The notes under the pieces were generated by a model. It saw only the letters and a program-made list of their open reading frames with translations, made no database searches and was not told the origin of the DNA. Made by a program: the position numbers and the translations under genes. Shown piece by piece: positions 25,598 through 33,991 of a stretch of DNA of 64,000 nt (position 1 is the stretch's first letter; every line of letters starts with the position of its first letter). Origin of the DNA: Pollutimonas thiosulfatoxidans (lineage in GTDB: Bacteria; Pseudomonadota; Gammaproteobacteria; Burkholderiales; Burkholderiaceae_B); NCBI RefSeq assembly GCF_004022565.1, contig NZ_CP022987.1, positions 2,108,001-2,172,000 of the forward strand, in the 5' to 3' direction.

Positions 25598-26716
25598 ATG
25601 CATATTGGAATCCCACGTGAAACCGCGGCGGGCGAGACGCGCGTGGCCGCAACCCCAGAGACGGTAAAAAAATTCGTCGCGGCCAAGCATTCCGTCGTCG
25701 TAGAACGCGGCGCGGGATCCCAAGCACATTTTCTCGACGAAGCCTACGAGCAGGCCGGCGCCACACTGGCCGACAGCTCGCAGGCGCTGGGCGCCGACAT
25801 CGTGCTGAAGGTGCGCTCGCCCGACTCGCAAGAACGGCAGCACATGAAGCAAGGTGCGCTGCTTATCGGCATGCTCGACCCGTTCAACGCGCCGGGCATC
25901 GCCGAACTGGCCAGCGCCGGCCTGACCGCCTTTGCGCTCGAAGCCGCCCCGCGCATTACCCGCGCACAAAGCCTGGACGTGCTTTCTTCCCAAGCCAACC
26001 TGGCTGGCTACAAGGCAGTGCTGCTCGCTGCCAACCAGTACGGGCGGCTCTTTCCCATGATGATGACGGCGGCGGGCACCCTGAAGGCCGCACGTGTCGT
26101 GGTATTGGGCGCCGGTGTGGCGGGTCTGCAGGCTATCGCCACCGCCAAGCGTCTGGGCGCCGTGGTCGAGGCCTCGGACGTGCGTCCCGCAGCCAAAGAG
26201 CAAATCGAATCCCTGGGCGCAAAGTTTATCGACGTACCGTTTGAAACCGACGAAGAGCGCGACATCGCGCAAGGCGTCGGCGGCTATGCACGTCCGATGC
26301 CTGCTGCCTGGATGGCACGCCAGGCAGCCTTGGTGGCTGAGCGCTGCAAGCAGGCCGACATCGTGATCAGTACAGCGCTGATACCCGGTCGACCGGCCCC
26401 GGAGCTCATCAGTGCCGAAACCGTCCAGGGCATGAAGCCCGGTTCGGTCATTGTCGATCTCGCGGTCGAGCGCGGCGGCAACTGTCCGCTTTCAGAAAAA
26501 GACCAGATTGTGCAAAAGCACGGCGTCTGGCTCGTTGGCTACAGCAACCTTCCGGCCCTGGTGGCACACGATGCATCCGCGCTTTACGCACGCAACGTGC
26601 TCGATTTCATGAAATTGATCGCCAACAACGAAGGCGAACTCGCCATCCAAGAAGAAGATGAAATCATCGTCGCCTGCATGGTTTGCAAGGACGGTAAGGT
26701 ACTAAGGAGCGCCTGA
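25598..26716 (+). CDS. pntAA: NAD(P) transhydrogenase alpha-1 subunit
   Basis: 372 residues: the soluble NAD(H)-binding domain I only. The opening IGIPRETAAGETRVAATPETV, the loop RLFPMMMTAAGTLKAARVVVLGAGVAGLQAI split as usual, and SDVRPAAKEQIESLGAKF are canonical. Unlike E. coli PntA it lacks the membrane part, which here is a separate gene (pntAB), as in the three-subunit enzyme of Rhodospirillum. The complex uses the proton gradient to reduce NADP+ with NADH. It overlaps pntAB by one base. Confidence 0.97.
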   Translation: MHIGIPRETAAGETRVAATPETVKKFVAAKHSVVVERGAGSQAHFLDEAYEQAGATLADSSQALGADIVLKVRSPDSQERQHMKQGALLIGMLDPFNAPGIAELASAGLTAFALEAAPRITRAQSLDVLSSQANLAGYKAVLLAANQYGRLFPMMMTAAGTLKAARVVVLGAGVAGLQAIATAKRLGAVVEASDVRPAAKEQIESLGAKFIDVPFETDEERDIAQGVGGYARPMPAAWMARQAALVAERCKQADIVISTALIPGRPAPELISAETVQGMKPGSVIVDLAVERGGNCPLSEKDQIVQKHGVWLVGYSNLPALVAHDASALYARNVLDFMKLIANNEGELAIQEEDEIIVACMVCKDGKVLRSA

Positions 26717-27033
26717 TGGAAGCCGTAAGTCCAACCCTGATCAACGTCATTATTTTCGTGTTGGCCGTCTACGTCGGCTTTCATGTCGTCTGGAACGTCA
26801 CGCCGGCGCTGCACACGCCGCTCATGGCCGTCACCAACGCCATCTCGGCCATTGTCATCGTAGGCGCCATGCTGGCTGCCGCCCTGACCGAGGGCAGCCT
26901 GGCCCGCTACATGGGCGTATTCGCCGTGGCACTGGCCGGGGTGAATGTCTTTGGCGGCTTCCTGGTCACCCGGCGCATGCTCGAGATGTTCAAGAAAAAA
27001 GACAAGAAGCCCAAAGCAGGAGGCCAGGCATGA
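26716..27033 (+). CDS. pntAB: NAD(P) transhydrogenase alpha-2 subunit (membrane)
   Basis: 105 residues with three to four membrane helices (VSPTLINVIIFVLAVYVGFH, LMAVTNAISAIVIVGAML, YMGVFAVALAGVNVFGGF). It supplies part of the proton channel of the three-subunit transhydrogenase. The start shares a base with the pntAA stop, and its stop overlaps the pntB start as ATGA. Confidence 0.97.
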   Translation: MEAVSPTLINVIIFVLAVYVGFHVVWNVTPALHTPLMAVTNAISAIVIVGAMLAAALTEGSLARYMGVFAVALAGVNVFGGFLVTRRMLEMFKKKDKKPKAGGQA

Positions 27034-28466
27034 TCTCCCACGACCTGGTCACACTGTTTTATTTGATTGCCTCGGTCTGTTTCATACAGGCGCTTAAAGG
27101 GCTGTCGCACCCCACCACATCGCGGCGCGGCAACGCCTACGGCATGGTGGGCATGGCCATCGCCGTACTGACCACAGCTGCGCTTATCGTCAGCCTGGCC
27201 AAGGACGGCGCCGCCGGCATCGGTTTGGGCTGGGTGCTGCTGGGTCTGCTGGTGGGCGGAACAGTCGGCACCATCATGGCCAAGCGGGTCGAAATGACCA
27301 AAATGCCCGAACTGGTGGCTTTCATGCACAGCATGATCGGTCTGGCGGCCGTCGCCATTGCGGTGGCCGTGGTGGCCGAGCCGCAAGCCTTCGGGATCGT
27401 CATACCGGGCGACCCCATCCCCGTGGGCAACCGGCTTGAACTCTTTATCGGCACCTTCGTCGGCGCCATTACGTTCTCGGGCTCTGTCATCGCTTTCGGC
27501 AAGCTCTCGGGCAAGTATAAGTTCCGCCTGTTCCAGGGCGCGCCCGTTGTCTTCCCGGGCCAGCACATGGTCAACCTGGCGCTGGCGATTGCCATGCTGG
27601 CATGCGGCTTCTGGTTCATGGGCACACAAGAATGGCTGCCCTTTATCATCATGACGGCGCTGGCCTTCGTGCTGGGCGTGCTGATCATCATCCCGATTGG
27701 CGGCGCCGACATGCCCGTGGTCGTCTCGATGCTTAACAGCTATTCCGGATGGGCAGCAGCCGGTATCGGCTTTTCGCTGAACAACCCCATGCTGATCATT
27801 GCCGGCTCGCTGGTCGGCTCGTCCGGCGCCATCTTGTCATACATCATGTGCAAGGCCATGAACCGGTCGTTCTTTAACGTGATCCTTGGCGGATTCGGCG
27901 CGGAACCCGGCACAGCGGCCTCGGGCGACCAGGCGGCGCGCAACGTCAAGTCGGGTAGCCCCGACGACGCGGCCTTCCTCATGAGCAATGCCGAGACCGT
28001 CACCATCGTGCCTGGCTACGGTCTGGCCGTGGCCCGTGCTCAGCACGCCCTGAAAGAATTGGCCGAAAAACTGACCGAAAAAGGCGTTACCGTCAAATAC
28101 GCCATCCACCCTGTTGCCGGCCGCATGCCGGGCCACATGAACGTGCTCCTGGCCGAGGCAGAAGTGCCCTACGACCAGGTCTTCGAGATGGACGATATCA
28201 ACAGCGAGTTCTCGCAGACGGACGTGGTGCTGGTGCTGGGCGCCAACGACGTGGTCAACCCAGCCGCGAAGAACGACCCGCAATCGCCCATCGCGGGCAT
28301 GCCCATCCTGGAGGCCTACAAGGCACGCACGGTCATCGTCAACAAGCGCTCAATGGCCGCCGGCTACGCCGGCCTGGACAACGAGTTGTTTTATATGGAC
28401 AAGACCATGATGGTGTTTGGCGATGCCAAGAAAGTAATTGAAGACATGGTCAAGGCAGTCGAATAA
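27030..28466 (+). CDS. pntB: NAD(P) transhydrogenase beta subunit
   Basis: 478 residues. The N-terminal half has about eight to nine membrane helices forming the proton path; the C-terminal ~190 residues are the soluble NADP(H)-binding domain III (TIVPGYGLAVARAQHAL, HPVAGRMPGHMNVLLAEA, VLGANDVVNPAAKNDPQSPI, IVNKRSMAAGYAGLDNELF). Together with PntAA and PntAB it forms the membrane transhydrogenase that supplies NADPH. It is followed 13 bases later by the first PilZ gene. Confidence 0.98.
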   Translation: MISHDLVTLFYLIASVCFIQALKGLSHPTTSRRGNAYGMVGMAIAVLTTAALIVSLAKDGAAGIGLGWVLLGLLVGGTVGTIMAKRVEMTKMPELVAFMHSMIGLAAVAIAVAVVAEPQAFGIVIPGDPIPVGNRLELFIGTFVGAITFSGSVIAFGKLSGKYKFRLFQGAPVVFPGQHMVNLALAIAMLACGFWFMGTQEWLPFIIMTALAFVLGVLIIIPIGGADMPVVVSMLNSYSGWAAAGIGFSLNNPMLIIAGSLVGSSGAILSYIMCKAMNRSFFNVILGGFGAEPGTAASGDQAARNVKSGSPDDAAFLMSNAETVTIVPGYGLAVARAQHALKELAEKLTEKGVTVKYAIHPVAGRMPGHMNVLLAEAEVPYDQVFEMDDINSEFSQTDVVLVLGANDVVNPAAKNDPQSPIAGMPILEAYKARTVIVNKRSMAAGYAGLDNELFYMDKTMMVFGDAKKVIEDMVKAVE

Positions 28467-28479
28467 CCGAGAGTTCATT

Positions 28480-29226
28480 ATGTCTACCGCTAGTACCGAA
28501 GTTGAATCCGCCGAGCAATATACAGTTTCCTCGCCAGAGGAAATAAGGCGGTTGCTTCAGTCGGTACAAGCACAGAATTTGCCCGTGCGCGCTTATGTCG
28601 TCAGCCGCCGCGCCCCCTTGGTTACAACGATACTCCGCATCGAAGACGATACCGACTCCATCGTCATTGACGGTACGCCCGACAACGGCCTGGCCGCCGA
28701 CCTTATCGCCGAAGAGAATATCCGCTTCGAGACCGTCCTGGACCACATCCATCTGCGATTCTCGTCTGCGTACGCGCGGTCGTGCCTGATGGACAAACGC
28801 AGCGCCTTCCGGCTACCGATCCCCGACGAAATCGGTTTGCAGCGACGCGAGTTCTATCGTGTCGAGGTGCCAGTCACGAACGCGCCGCAGTGCAATTTTC
28901 AGCTTAGAATTTCCAAGGACGAGGTCGTGCTTAACGTGAAAGATATCAGCGTAGGCGGCATTTGCGTCATTGATGACAAGAACGTGCTCAGGCAGGTACC
29001 AGGCGCTGTTTATGAAAACTGCGAGATCGACCTTCCCGAGCACGGTGAGATCGTTGCCAATTTGCGTGTCGTCCGCTCTGTCGTTCAAGAGCTTGACAAC
29101 GACAAGCGCCGTCGGCTGGTAGGCCTGGCATTCATGGATTTGCCCAACCGCATGCAAATGCTGGTGCAGAGCTACATCGGGATGGTCGAGCGCAAACTAA
29201 ACGCCAAACGCCGCGGCTTCGAGTGA
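28480..29226 (+). CDS. YcgR-like PilZ-domain protein, copy A
   Basis: 248 residues from the ATG at 28480; an in-frame start at 28438 lies inside pntB. An N-terminal YcgR-like domain (residues ~10-110) is followed by a PilZ domain with R123-E-F-Y-R127 and D155-I-S-V-G-G160, the two motifs that bind cyclic di-GMP. By analogy with YcgR it may act as a motor brake or adhesion switch when cyclic di-GMP is high. No flagellar gene is in the window. Copy B follows after 148 bases; both end in the same MVERKLNAKRRGFE. Confidence 0.87.
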   Translation: MSTASTEVESAEQYTVSSPEEIRRLLQSVQAQNLPVRAYVVSRRAPLVTTILRIEDDTDSIVIDGTPDNGLAADLIAEENIRFETVLDHIHLRFSSAYARSCLMDKRSAFRLPIPDEIGLQRREFYRVEVPVTNAPQCNFQLRISKDEVVLNVKDISVGGICVIDDKNVLRQVPGAVYENCEIDLPEHGEIVANLRVVRSVVQELDNDKRRRLVGLAFMDLPNRMQMLVQSYIGMVERKLNAKRRGFE

Positions 29227-30133
29227 TCCGCCGCGCCGACAAACAATTTGCTCGACGCAATCAAGCAACGTATTAATAGCTGGCATCATCAATGACATAT
29301 AAACCGGTTAGACTAGCGGCGACTGTTCCGGCTGCCATTTCAATGGCACCGCCCTCTTACCCGGTATTACATTAATGTCTATCGCCACAACGCCGTCCAT
29401 GGACGATCACGAAGACCGCTACACCGTGACGTCACGGCTTGAAATTCAATCACTTTTGCGCTCGGTGCAGCGAAAGAACTCCTTGCTGCGGATGCATGTC
29501 AAGGGCCGCTTGGTTGCAATCATAACGACCATCCTCGAGATCGACACGGCTACCAACTCGCTGATTGTGGACAACTCTTCCGATGAAGAGTTCAATCGCC
29601 GCATCACCACTGCAGGAACCGTGTGCTTCGAGACGTATCTCGACAAGATACGGATAGACTTTTCAACTGATGAGATCCATAACTGCGTACAGGATGGCCG
29701 GCCCGCGTTGCGCCTGGCAATTCCCACAACGCTGACACGAGTCCAGCGCCGTGATTCCTATCGGGTCGAAACGCCCGTCACCGACATGCCGCGCTGCACT
29801 TTCACCATCGACACGGCAGACGGACCAGCTCGTACCACTCTAGACGTCATGGACATAAGCGCCGGCGGAATCTGTGTGGTCGACAACATGCACCGACTGG
29901 ACAACGCGAAAGGCGCCACCTACCCCGAATGCAAGCTGAACCTGCCCGAGTTCGGCGACGTTATCGCCACCCTACGTGTGACGCGCTCACTTGACGACGT
30001 CGGTGCCAATAATAAAGAGCGCCGGCTACTGGGCTGCAAGTTCGTTTCGTTATCGAACCCAATGCAGATGCAGGTACACAGCTATATCGACATGGTCGAG
30101 CGCAAGCTGAACGCCAAACGCCGCGGCTTCGAG
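29182..30133 (+). repeat. Duplicated 42-base 3' ends of the tandem PilZ genes (direct repeat)
   Basis: Positions 29182-29223 and 30092-30133, both encoding MVERKLNAKRRGFE, differ at only two third-codon positions. The rest of the two genes is much more divergent, so the 3' ends were either strongly conserved or recently homogenised. Confidence 0.85.
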
Positions 30134-30136
30134 TAA
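29375..30136 (+). CDS. YcgR-like PilZ-domain protein, copy B
   Basis: 253 residues, the same architecture as copy A: YcgR-like N-terminal domain and PilZ domain with R126-D-S-Y-R130 and D160-I-S-A-G-G165, so cyclic di-GMP binding should be retained. Overall sequence is clearly diverged from copy A, apart from the shared C-terminal MVERKLNAKRRGFE. The tpm gene begins 5 bases after its stop and is probably co-transcribed. The two copies may bind different partners or have different affinities. Confidence 0.87.
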   Translation: MSIATTPSMDDHEDRYTVTSRLEIQSLLRSVQRKNSLLRMHVKGRLVAIITTILEIDTATNSLIVDNSSDEEFNRRITTAGTVCFETYLDKIRIDFSTDEIHNCVQDGRPALRLAIPTTLTRVQRRDSYRVETPVTDMPRCTFTIDTADGPARTTLDVMDISAGGICVVDNMHRLDNAKGATYPECKLNLPEFGDVIATLRVTRSLDDVGANNKERRLLGCKFVSLSNPMQMQVHSYIDMVERKLNAKRRGFE

Positions 30137-30140
30137 CACC

Positions 30141-30800
30141 ATGGATGCCGACTTCTGGCTAGAGCGCTGGCGCGACGGGCGCACACACTTTCATCAAAAC
30201 CGCATTACGCCGTTACTGCAGAAGTACTGGCCTACGCTGGCGCTACCCGCCGACGCCAAGGTGTTCGTGCCGTTGTGCGGCAAGTCGCTCGATATGCTGT
30301 GGATCGCCGAGCAAGGTCATTATGTGCTGGGTAGCGAACTATCGCAGTTGGCCGTAGAGCAGTTCTTTGACGAGAACAAACTACGTCCGACTACCCATGA
30401 CAGCGCCGCAGGGCGACACTACACCGCCGGCAACATCGAGATCATTTGCGGCGACATCTTCGATCTGGACGCTGCAACGCTGGCCGGCTGCATGGGCGCC
30501 TACGATCGGGCTGCACTGGTTGCCCTGCCGCAAGACATGCGTCAACGCTATGTGGACCATGTCTATGCGCAGCTTGCTCCAAAATACCGGGGCCTGCTGC
30601 TGACTCTGGACTACGAACAAGAGCAAATGGACGGCCCGCCCTTTGCCGTGGGCGACGCGCAAGTGCAATCCCTGTATGCGCAGCACACCGATGCCAGCCT
30701 TATAGACCGGCGCGGCATCCTGGACAAAGAGCCAAAGTTCGCCGAACGCGGCCTGACGCGACTCGACACGTTGGTGTACACCCTTAGCCGCCGAACGTAA
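30141..30800 (+). CDS. tpm: Thiopurine S-methyltransferase-like protein
   Basis: 219 residues. FWLERWRDGRTHFHQNRITPLL, the SAM loop KVFVPLCGKSLDMLWIAEQGH and GSELSQLAVEQFF are the bacterial TPMT signature. Bacterial TPMTs methylate thiol and selenium or tellurium compounds, giving volatile methylated products and metalloid resistance. Its direct neighbour is selD followed by selU, so a role in selenium handling is attractive. That link is from context; a purely sulfur-based role is possible. Confidence 0.93.
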   Translation: MDADFWLERWRDGRTHFHQNRITPLLQKYWPTLALPADAKVFVPLCGKSLDMLWIAEQGHYVLGSELSQLAVEQFFDENKLRPTTHDSAAGRHYTAGNIEIICGDIFDLDAATLAGCMGAYDRAALVALPQDMRQRYVDHVYAQLAPKYRGLLLTLDYEQEQMDGPPFAVGDAQVQSLYAQHTDASLIDRRGILDKEPKFAERGLTRLDTLVYTLSRRT

Positions 30801-30819
30801 GTGGCGTTACCATCCTGAT

Positions 30820-31854
30820 ATGACCCAAGCCATACGCCTGACTCAGTACAGCCACGGGGCCGGCTGCGGCTGCAAGATATCGCCCAGCGTGCTCGACACC
30901 ATCCTGGCCGGCAGCGGCGCGCAGAATCTTGATCCGCGCTTGTGGGTCGGCAACGCATCGCGCGACGATGCAGCAGTCTACGGCATCGATGACGAGCGCG
31001 GCGTCGTGTCGACGACCGACTTCTTCATGCCCATTGTTGACGACCCCTACGATTTCGGACGCATCGCCGCCACCAATGCCATCAGCGACATCTACGCCAT
31101 GGGTGGCGACCCCTTGATGGCCATTGCCATACTGGGCTGGCCGGTCAGCATCCTCCCGCCGGAGATTGCACGCGAGGTAATACGTGGCGGACGCGCCGCC
31201 TGCGACTTGGCCGGCATCGCGCTGGCCGGCGGACATTCCATCGACGCACCTGAGCCTATTTTCGGCCTGGCCGTTACTGGCATCCTCGACAAGCGTCACC
31301 TGAAACGCAACGATACGGCTACCGTGGGCTGCTTGCTTTATCTGACCAAGCCGCTGGGCATAGGCATACTCACTACTGCCGAGAAGCGTGGCACGCTACG
31401 CCCCGAAGATGTTGGCGTCGCGCGTGACTGGATGTGCAAGCCCAACTCTGCGGGCAGCCGGTTTGGCAAGCTTGCAGGCGTAAGGGCCATGACCGACGTA
31501 ACCGGCTTTGGCCTGCTTGGCCACCTGACAGAAATGGCGGATGGCAGCGGCTTGACGGCCCACATCAAGTACGATGCGGTTCCCCGCCTGGACGGTGTGG
31601 ATTTCTACCTTGGTGCAGGCTGCGTTCCCGGCGGCACCTTGCGCAACTTCGAGAGCTACGGCGCGCGCATCGCCCCGCTGCCCGATACACAAAAATTACT
31701 GTTGTGCGATCCGCAAACCAGCGGCGGTTTGCTGGTTGCCGTCGAGCCCGCAGGCCAGGACGCCTTTCTGAAGGCGGCGGCGGAACTGGGTCTGCAGTTA
31801 AGCGCCATCGGCCAATTGCACCCCCGCCAGGAGTACGCGGTACAGGTTCTGTAA
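30820..31854 (+). CDS. selD: Selenide, water dikinase
   Basis: 344 residues and nearly collinear with the E. coli enzyme. The active-site segment YSHGAGCGCKISP carries Cys17 and Lys20; a normal cysteine codon is used, not selenocysteine. Further ATP/metal blocks are NASRDDAAVY, STTDFFMPIVDDPYDFGRIAATNAISDIYAMGG and LLCDPQTSGGLL. It makes selenophosphate from selenide and ATP. Its stop shares one base with the start of selU (TAATG), whose product uses selenophosphate. Confidence 0.97.
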   Translation: MTQAIRLTQYSHGAGCGCKISPSVLDTILAGSGAQNLDPRLWVGNASRDDAAVYGIDDERGVVSTTDFFMPIVDDPYDFGRIAATNAISDIYAMGGDPLMAIAILGWPVSILPPEIAREVIRGGRAACDLAGIALAGGHSIDAPEPIFGLAVTGILDKRHLKRNDTATVGCLLYLTKPLGIGILTTAEKRGTLRPEDVGVARDWMCKPNSAGSRFGKLAGVRAMTDVTGFGLLGHLTEMADGSGLTAHIKYDAVPRLDGVDFYLGAGCVPGGTLRNFESYGARIAPLPDTQKLLLCDPQTSGGLLVAVEPAGQDAFLKAAAELGLQLSAIGQLHPRQEYAVQVL

Positions 31855-32987
31855 TGCGCCCGGACAGCAGCGACTACGCAAGCATCTTTATCGACGACCT
31901 GCCCCTGATGGACGTCAGGGCTCCTGTCGAGTTCGCCAAGGGAGCCTTTCCGCAAGCCTTGAACCTGCCCTTGATGAACGACGGCGAGCGTCAGCAAGTG
32001 GGCGCCTGCTATAAGCAACGCGGCCAGCAAGCAGCAATTGCGCTGGGCCATGAGCTGGTGCGCGGCGCCATCAAGGCACAGCGCGTCCAGGCCTGGGCCG
32101 AATTTGCACAAGCCCATCCCGACGGCTATCTGTATTGCTTTCGTGGCGGCCTGCGCTCGCAGATCGCCCAACAATGGCTGGACGAGGCAGGCGTTCCCTA
32201 CCCCCGCATCGTCGGTGGCTACAAGGCCATGCGCGGGTTTTTGATCCAGACGCTGGAGGTCGCCATTGCCCAGTGCGATTTCATTTTGGTGGGCGGGCTG
32301 ACAGGCAGCGGCAAGACGGAACTGCTTGCCGAACTGGACAATGCCATTGACCTGGAAGGCCACGCCAACCATCGCGGCTCCAGCTTTGGCAAGCACGCCA
32401 CGCCGCAACCTTGCCAGATAAATTTCGAGAACAGCCTGGCCATCGATCTGCTGAAAAAGCGACACCAGGGCCTGGCATACTTTGCGCTGGAAGAGGAAAG
32501 CCGCAGCATCGGAAGCTGCTTTTTGCCCTTACCCTTGCAGTCGGCCATGCCGGGCTACCCCATGGTGTGGCTGGAAGATGATCTGGACGGACGCGTAAAT
32601 CGCATCTTGCGCGACTACGTGGTCGATCTTTGTGCCGAGTACGTCGCCATACAGGGCGAGCCCGCAGGCTTCCTGGCCTATGCGGATAGGCTGCGATTAA
32701 GTCTGGCCGGCATCTCGCGGCGACTGGGCGGCGCCCGCCACCAAAGGTTGGCGTCCATCATGGACGAAGCGCTTGCCACACAACAAAATACTGGTGCCGT
32801 CGAGGGTCACCGCGACTGGATACGCGCGCTGCTGACTGAATACTACGACCCGATGTATGCCTTCCAGAAGGAAGGCAAAGGCGAGCGAATATTGTTCAGC
32901 GGCCGATATGACGAGGTGCTGGCGTACTTGAAGGCAACGATGTCGCAGCGTCGGCATCCTGCAGGAAAGTCTCGAGTACCTGCGTAA
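31854..32987 (+). CDS. selU: tRNA 2-selenouridine synthase
   Basis: 377 residues from the ATG at 31854; the longer open frame upstream is the shadow of selD. An N-terminal rhodanese domain has its catalytic Cys95 in YCFRGGLRSQ, followed by a P-loop domain (GGLTGSGKTELL near residue 148). SelU/MnmH converts 2-thiouridine to 2-selenouridine at the wobble position of certain tRNAs, using selenophosphate. Its last 92 bases overlap the 3' end of the convergent LysR gene. selA and selB are not in the window. Confidence 0.96.
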   Translation: MRPDSSDYASIFIDDLPLMDVRAPVEFAKGAFPQALNLPLMNDGERQQVGACYKQRGQQAAIALGHELVRGAIKAQRVQAWAEFAQAHPDGYLYCFRGGLRSQIAQQWLDEAGVPYPRIVGGYKAMRGFLIQTLEVAIAQCDFILVGGLTGSGKTELLAELDNAIDLEGHANHRGSSFGKHATPQPCQINFENSLAIDLLKKRHQGLAYFALEEESRSIGSCFLPLPLQSAMPGYPMVWLEDDLDGRVNRILRDYVVDLCAEYVAIQGEPAGFLAYADRLRLSLAGISRRLGGARHQRLASIMDEALATQQNTGAVEGHRDWIRALLTEYYDPMYAFQKEGKGERILFSGRYDEVLAYLKATMSQRRHPAGKSRVPA

Positions 32988-33852
32988 GCCAATTTAAAAT
33001 GCCTTGCACACGTGGTGGAACCTGCCGCCGGTGGGGGTACAGCAGCGTGACCGGCATGGCGGCCGCAGTCAGGTCCGGCATTACCGACACGAGCTGCCCG
33101 GCATCTATCAGGTGTTGCGCACCGACCAGTGGCGCCTGCACCATGCCCAGGCCCGCCAGGCATGCTGCCTGAGCGGCATCGGTGCCATTGACCACAATGG
33201 CGCTACGCATGGGATGCAGACGCCGCTGCGTGCCTTCCAGATATTCCCAACCAGCGCCTTGCGTGCCAAGTTTGGCCGCATAATGCACGATGCGATGCTG
33301 GTCCAGATCGGCCAGCGTCGTCGGCGTGCCGTAGACCGCCAGATACGCAGGGCTGGCAAGATTGCACATCTGCATCGCGCCGACCGGACGAGCCACCAAC
33401 TCGGTGTCACGCAGAAACCCGACCCGCAGTACACAATCAAACCCTTCATGTATGAGGTCCACTTGATGGTCAGTGGTACTGATGCCCAGCTCCAGCGCGG
33501 GGTTCTCCGCCAGGAACTCCGGCAACCTCGGGATGATCAGTCGCCGGGCCAGTGCGGTTGGCAGGTCGATGCGCAGGCGTCCACGCAAACCACTTTTGAC
33601 GGGCTGGAACATGGCCTGCAAGTTCTCGGCATCTTCGATCAAAGCCTTGCAGCGCCCAAGAAATTGTTCGCCGTCAGCGGTAAGTCGCACCTGACGTGTG
33701 GTCCGCTGCAGCAATCGCGTGCCCACCTGCATCTCAAGCTTTTGCACCGCTGCCGAAACGCGGCCTTTGGCCAGGCCCAACTGATCGGCCGTCTGCGTAA
33801 AGCTGCCAAGTTCTGCGACGCGAACGAAGATGCGTAGTGCTGTTAAATCCAT
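32896..33852 (-). CDS. LysR-family transcriptional regulator
   Basis: 318 residues from the ATG at 33852 (a TTG two codons upstream is possible). The N-terminal helix-turn-helix (DLTALRIFVRVAELGSFTQTADQLGLAKGRVSAAVQ split by the turn) and RTTRQVRLTADG are typical, followed by a co-inducer domain. The C-terminus runs 92 bases into selU on the other strand. It is divergent from the ABC/LacI/GpdQ-like operon with 139 bases between starts, so it could regulate that operon or itself. Target and inducer unknown. Confidence 0.92.
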   Translation of the reverse strand: MDLTALRIFVRVAELGSFTQTADQLGLAKGRVSAAVQKLEMQVGTRLLQRTTRQVRLTADGEQFLGRCKALIEDAENLQAMFQPVKSGLRGRLRIDLPTALARRLIIPRLPEFLAENPALELGISTTDHQVDLIHEGFDCVLRVGFLRDTELVARPVGAMQMCNLASPAYLAVYGTPTTLADLDQHRIVHYAAKLGTQGAGWEYLEGTQRRLHPMRSAIVVNGTDAAQAACLAGLGMVQAPLVGAQHLIDAGQLVSVMPDLTAAAMPVTLLYPHRRQVPPRVQGILNWLTQVLETFLQDADAATSLPSSTPAPRHIGR

Positions 33853-33938
33853 GGGCAATTAAACCAAGCAAAGTCTGCCAGCGGCAAGCCCAAATTGAAC
33901 CGGGACTGTCACACGGACGCAATATACCGTCCCTACAC

Positions 33939-33952
33939 TGAAAACGTTTTCA
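33939..33952. promoter_or_regulatory. LacI/GalR-type operator palindrome
   Basis: TGAAAACGTTTTCA, a perfect 14-base palindrome with the central CG typical of LacI/GalR-family operators. It lies 39 bases upstream of the binding-protein ATG. The operon it precedes encodes a LacI-family protein, making autoregulation the obvious reading. Confidence 0.85.
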
Positions 33953-33991
33953 TCGTTCTCTCGTCCCCTTCGTTTTTATTTGGAGATCCAC

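Noticed and set aside
24593..26272. 559-residue minus-strand frame across metY and pntAA
   Set aside because: It runs antisense over two clear enzymes, with no ribosome site or family resemblance.
29300..29326. Possible FliA (sigma-28) promoter before the second PilZ gene (TAAA, 15 bases, GCGACTGT)
   Set aside because: Only the TAAA and two bases of the -10 match the consensus; too weak to claim flagellar control.
31434..31853. Upstream extension of selU to a 517-residue protein
   Set aside because: The extension is the out-of-frame reading of selD; the ATG at 31854 and TAATG overlap give the normal SelU length.
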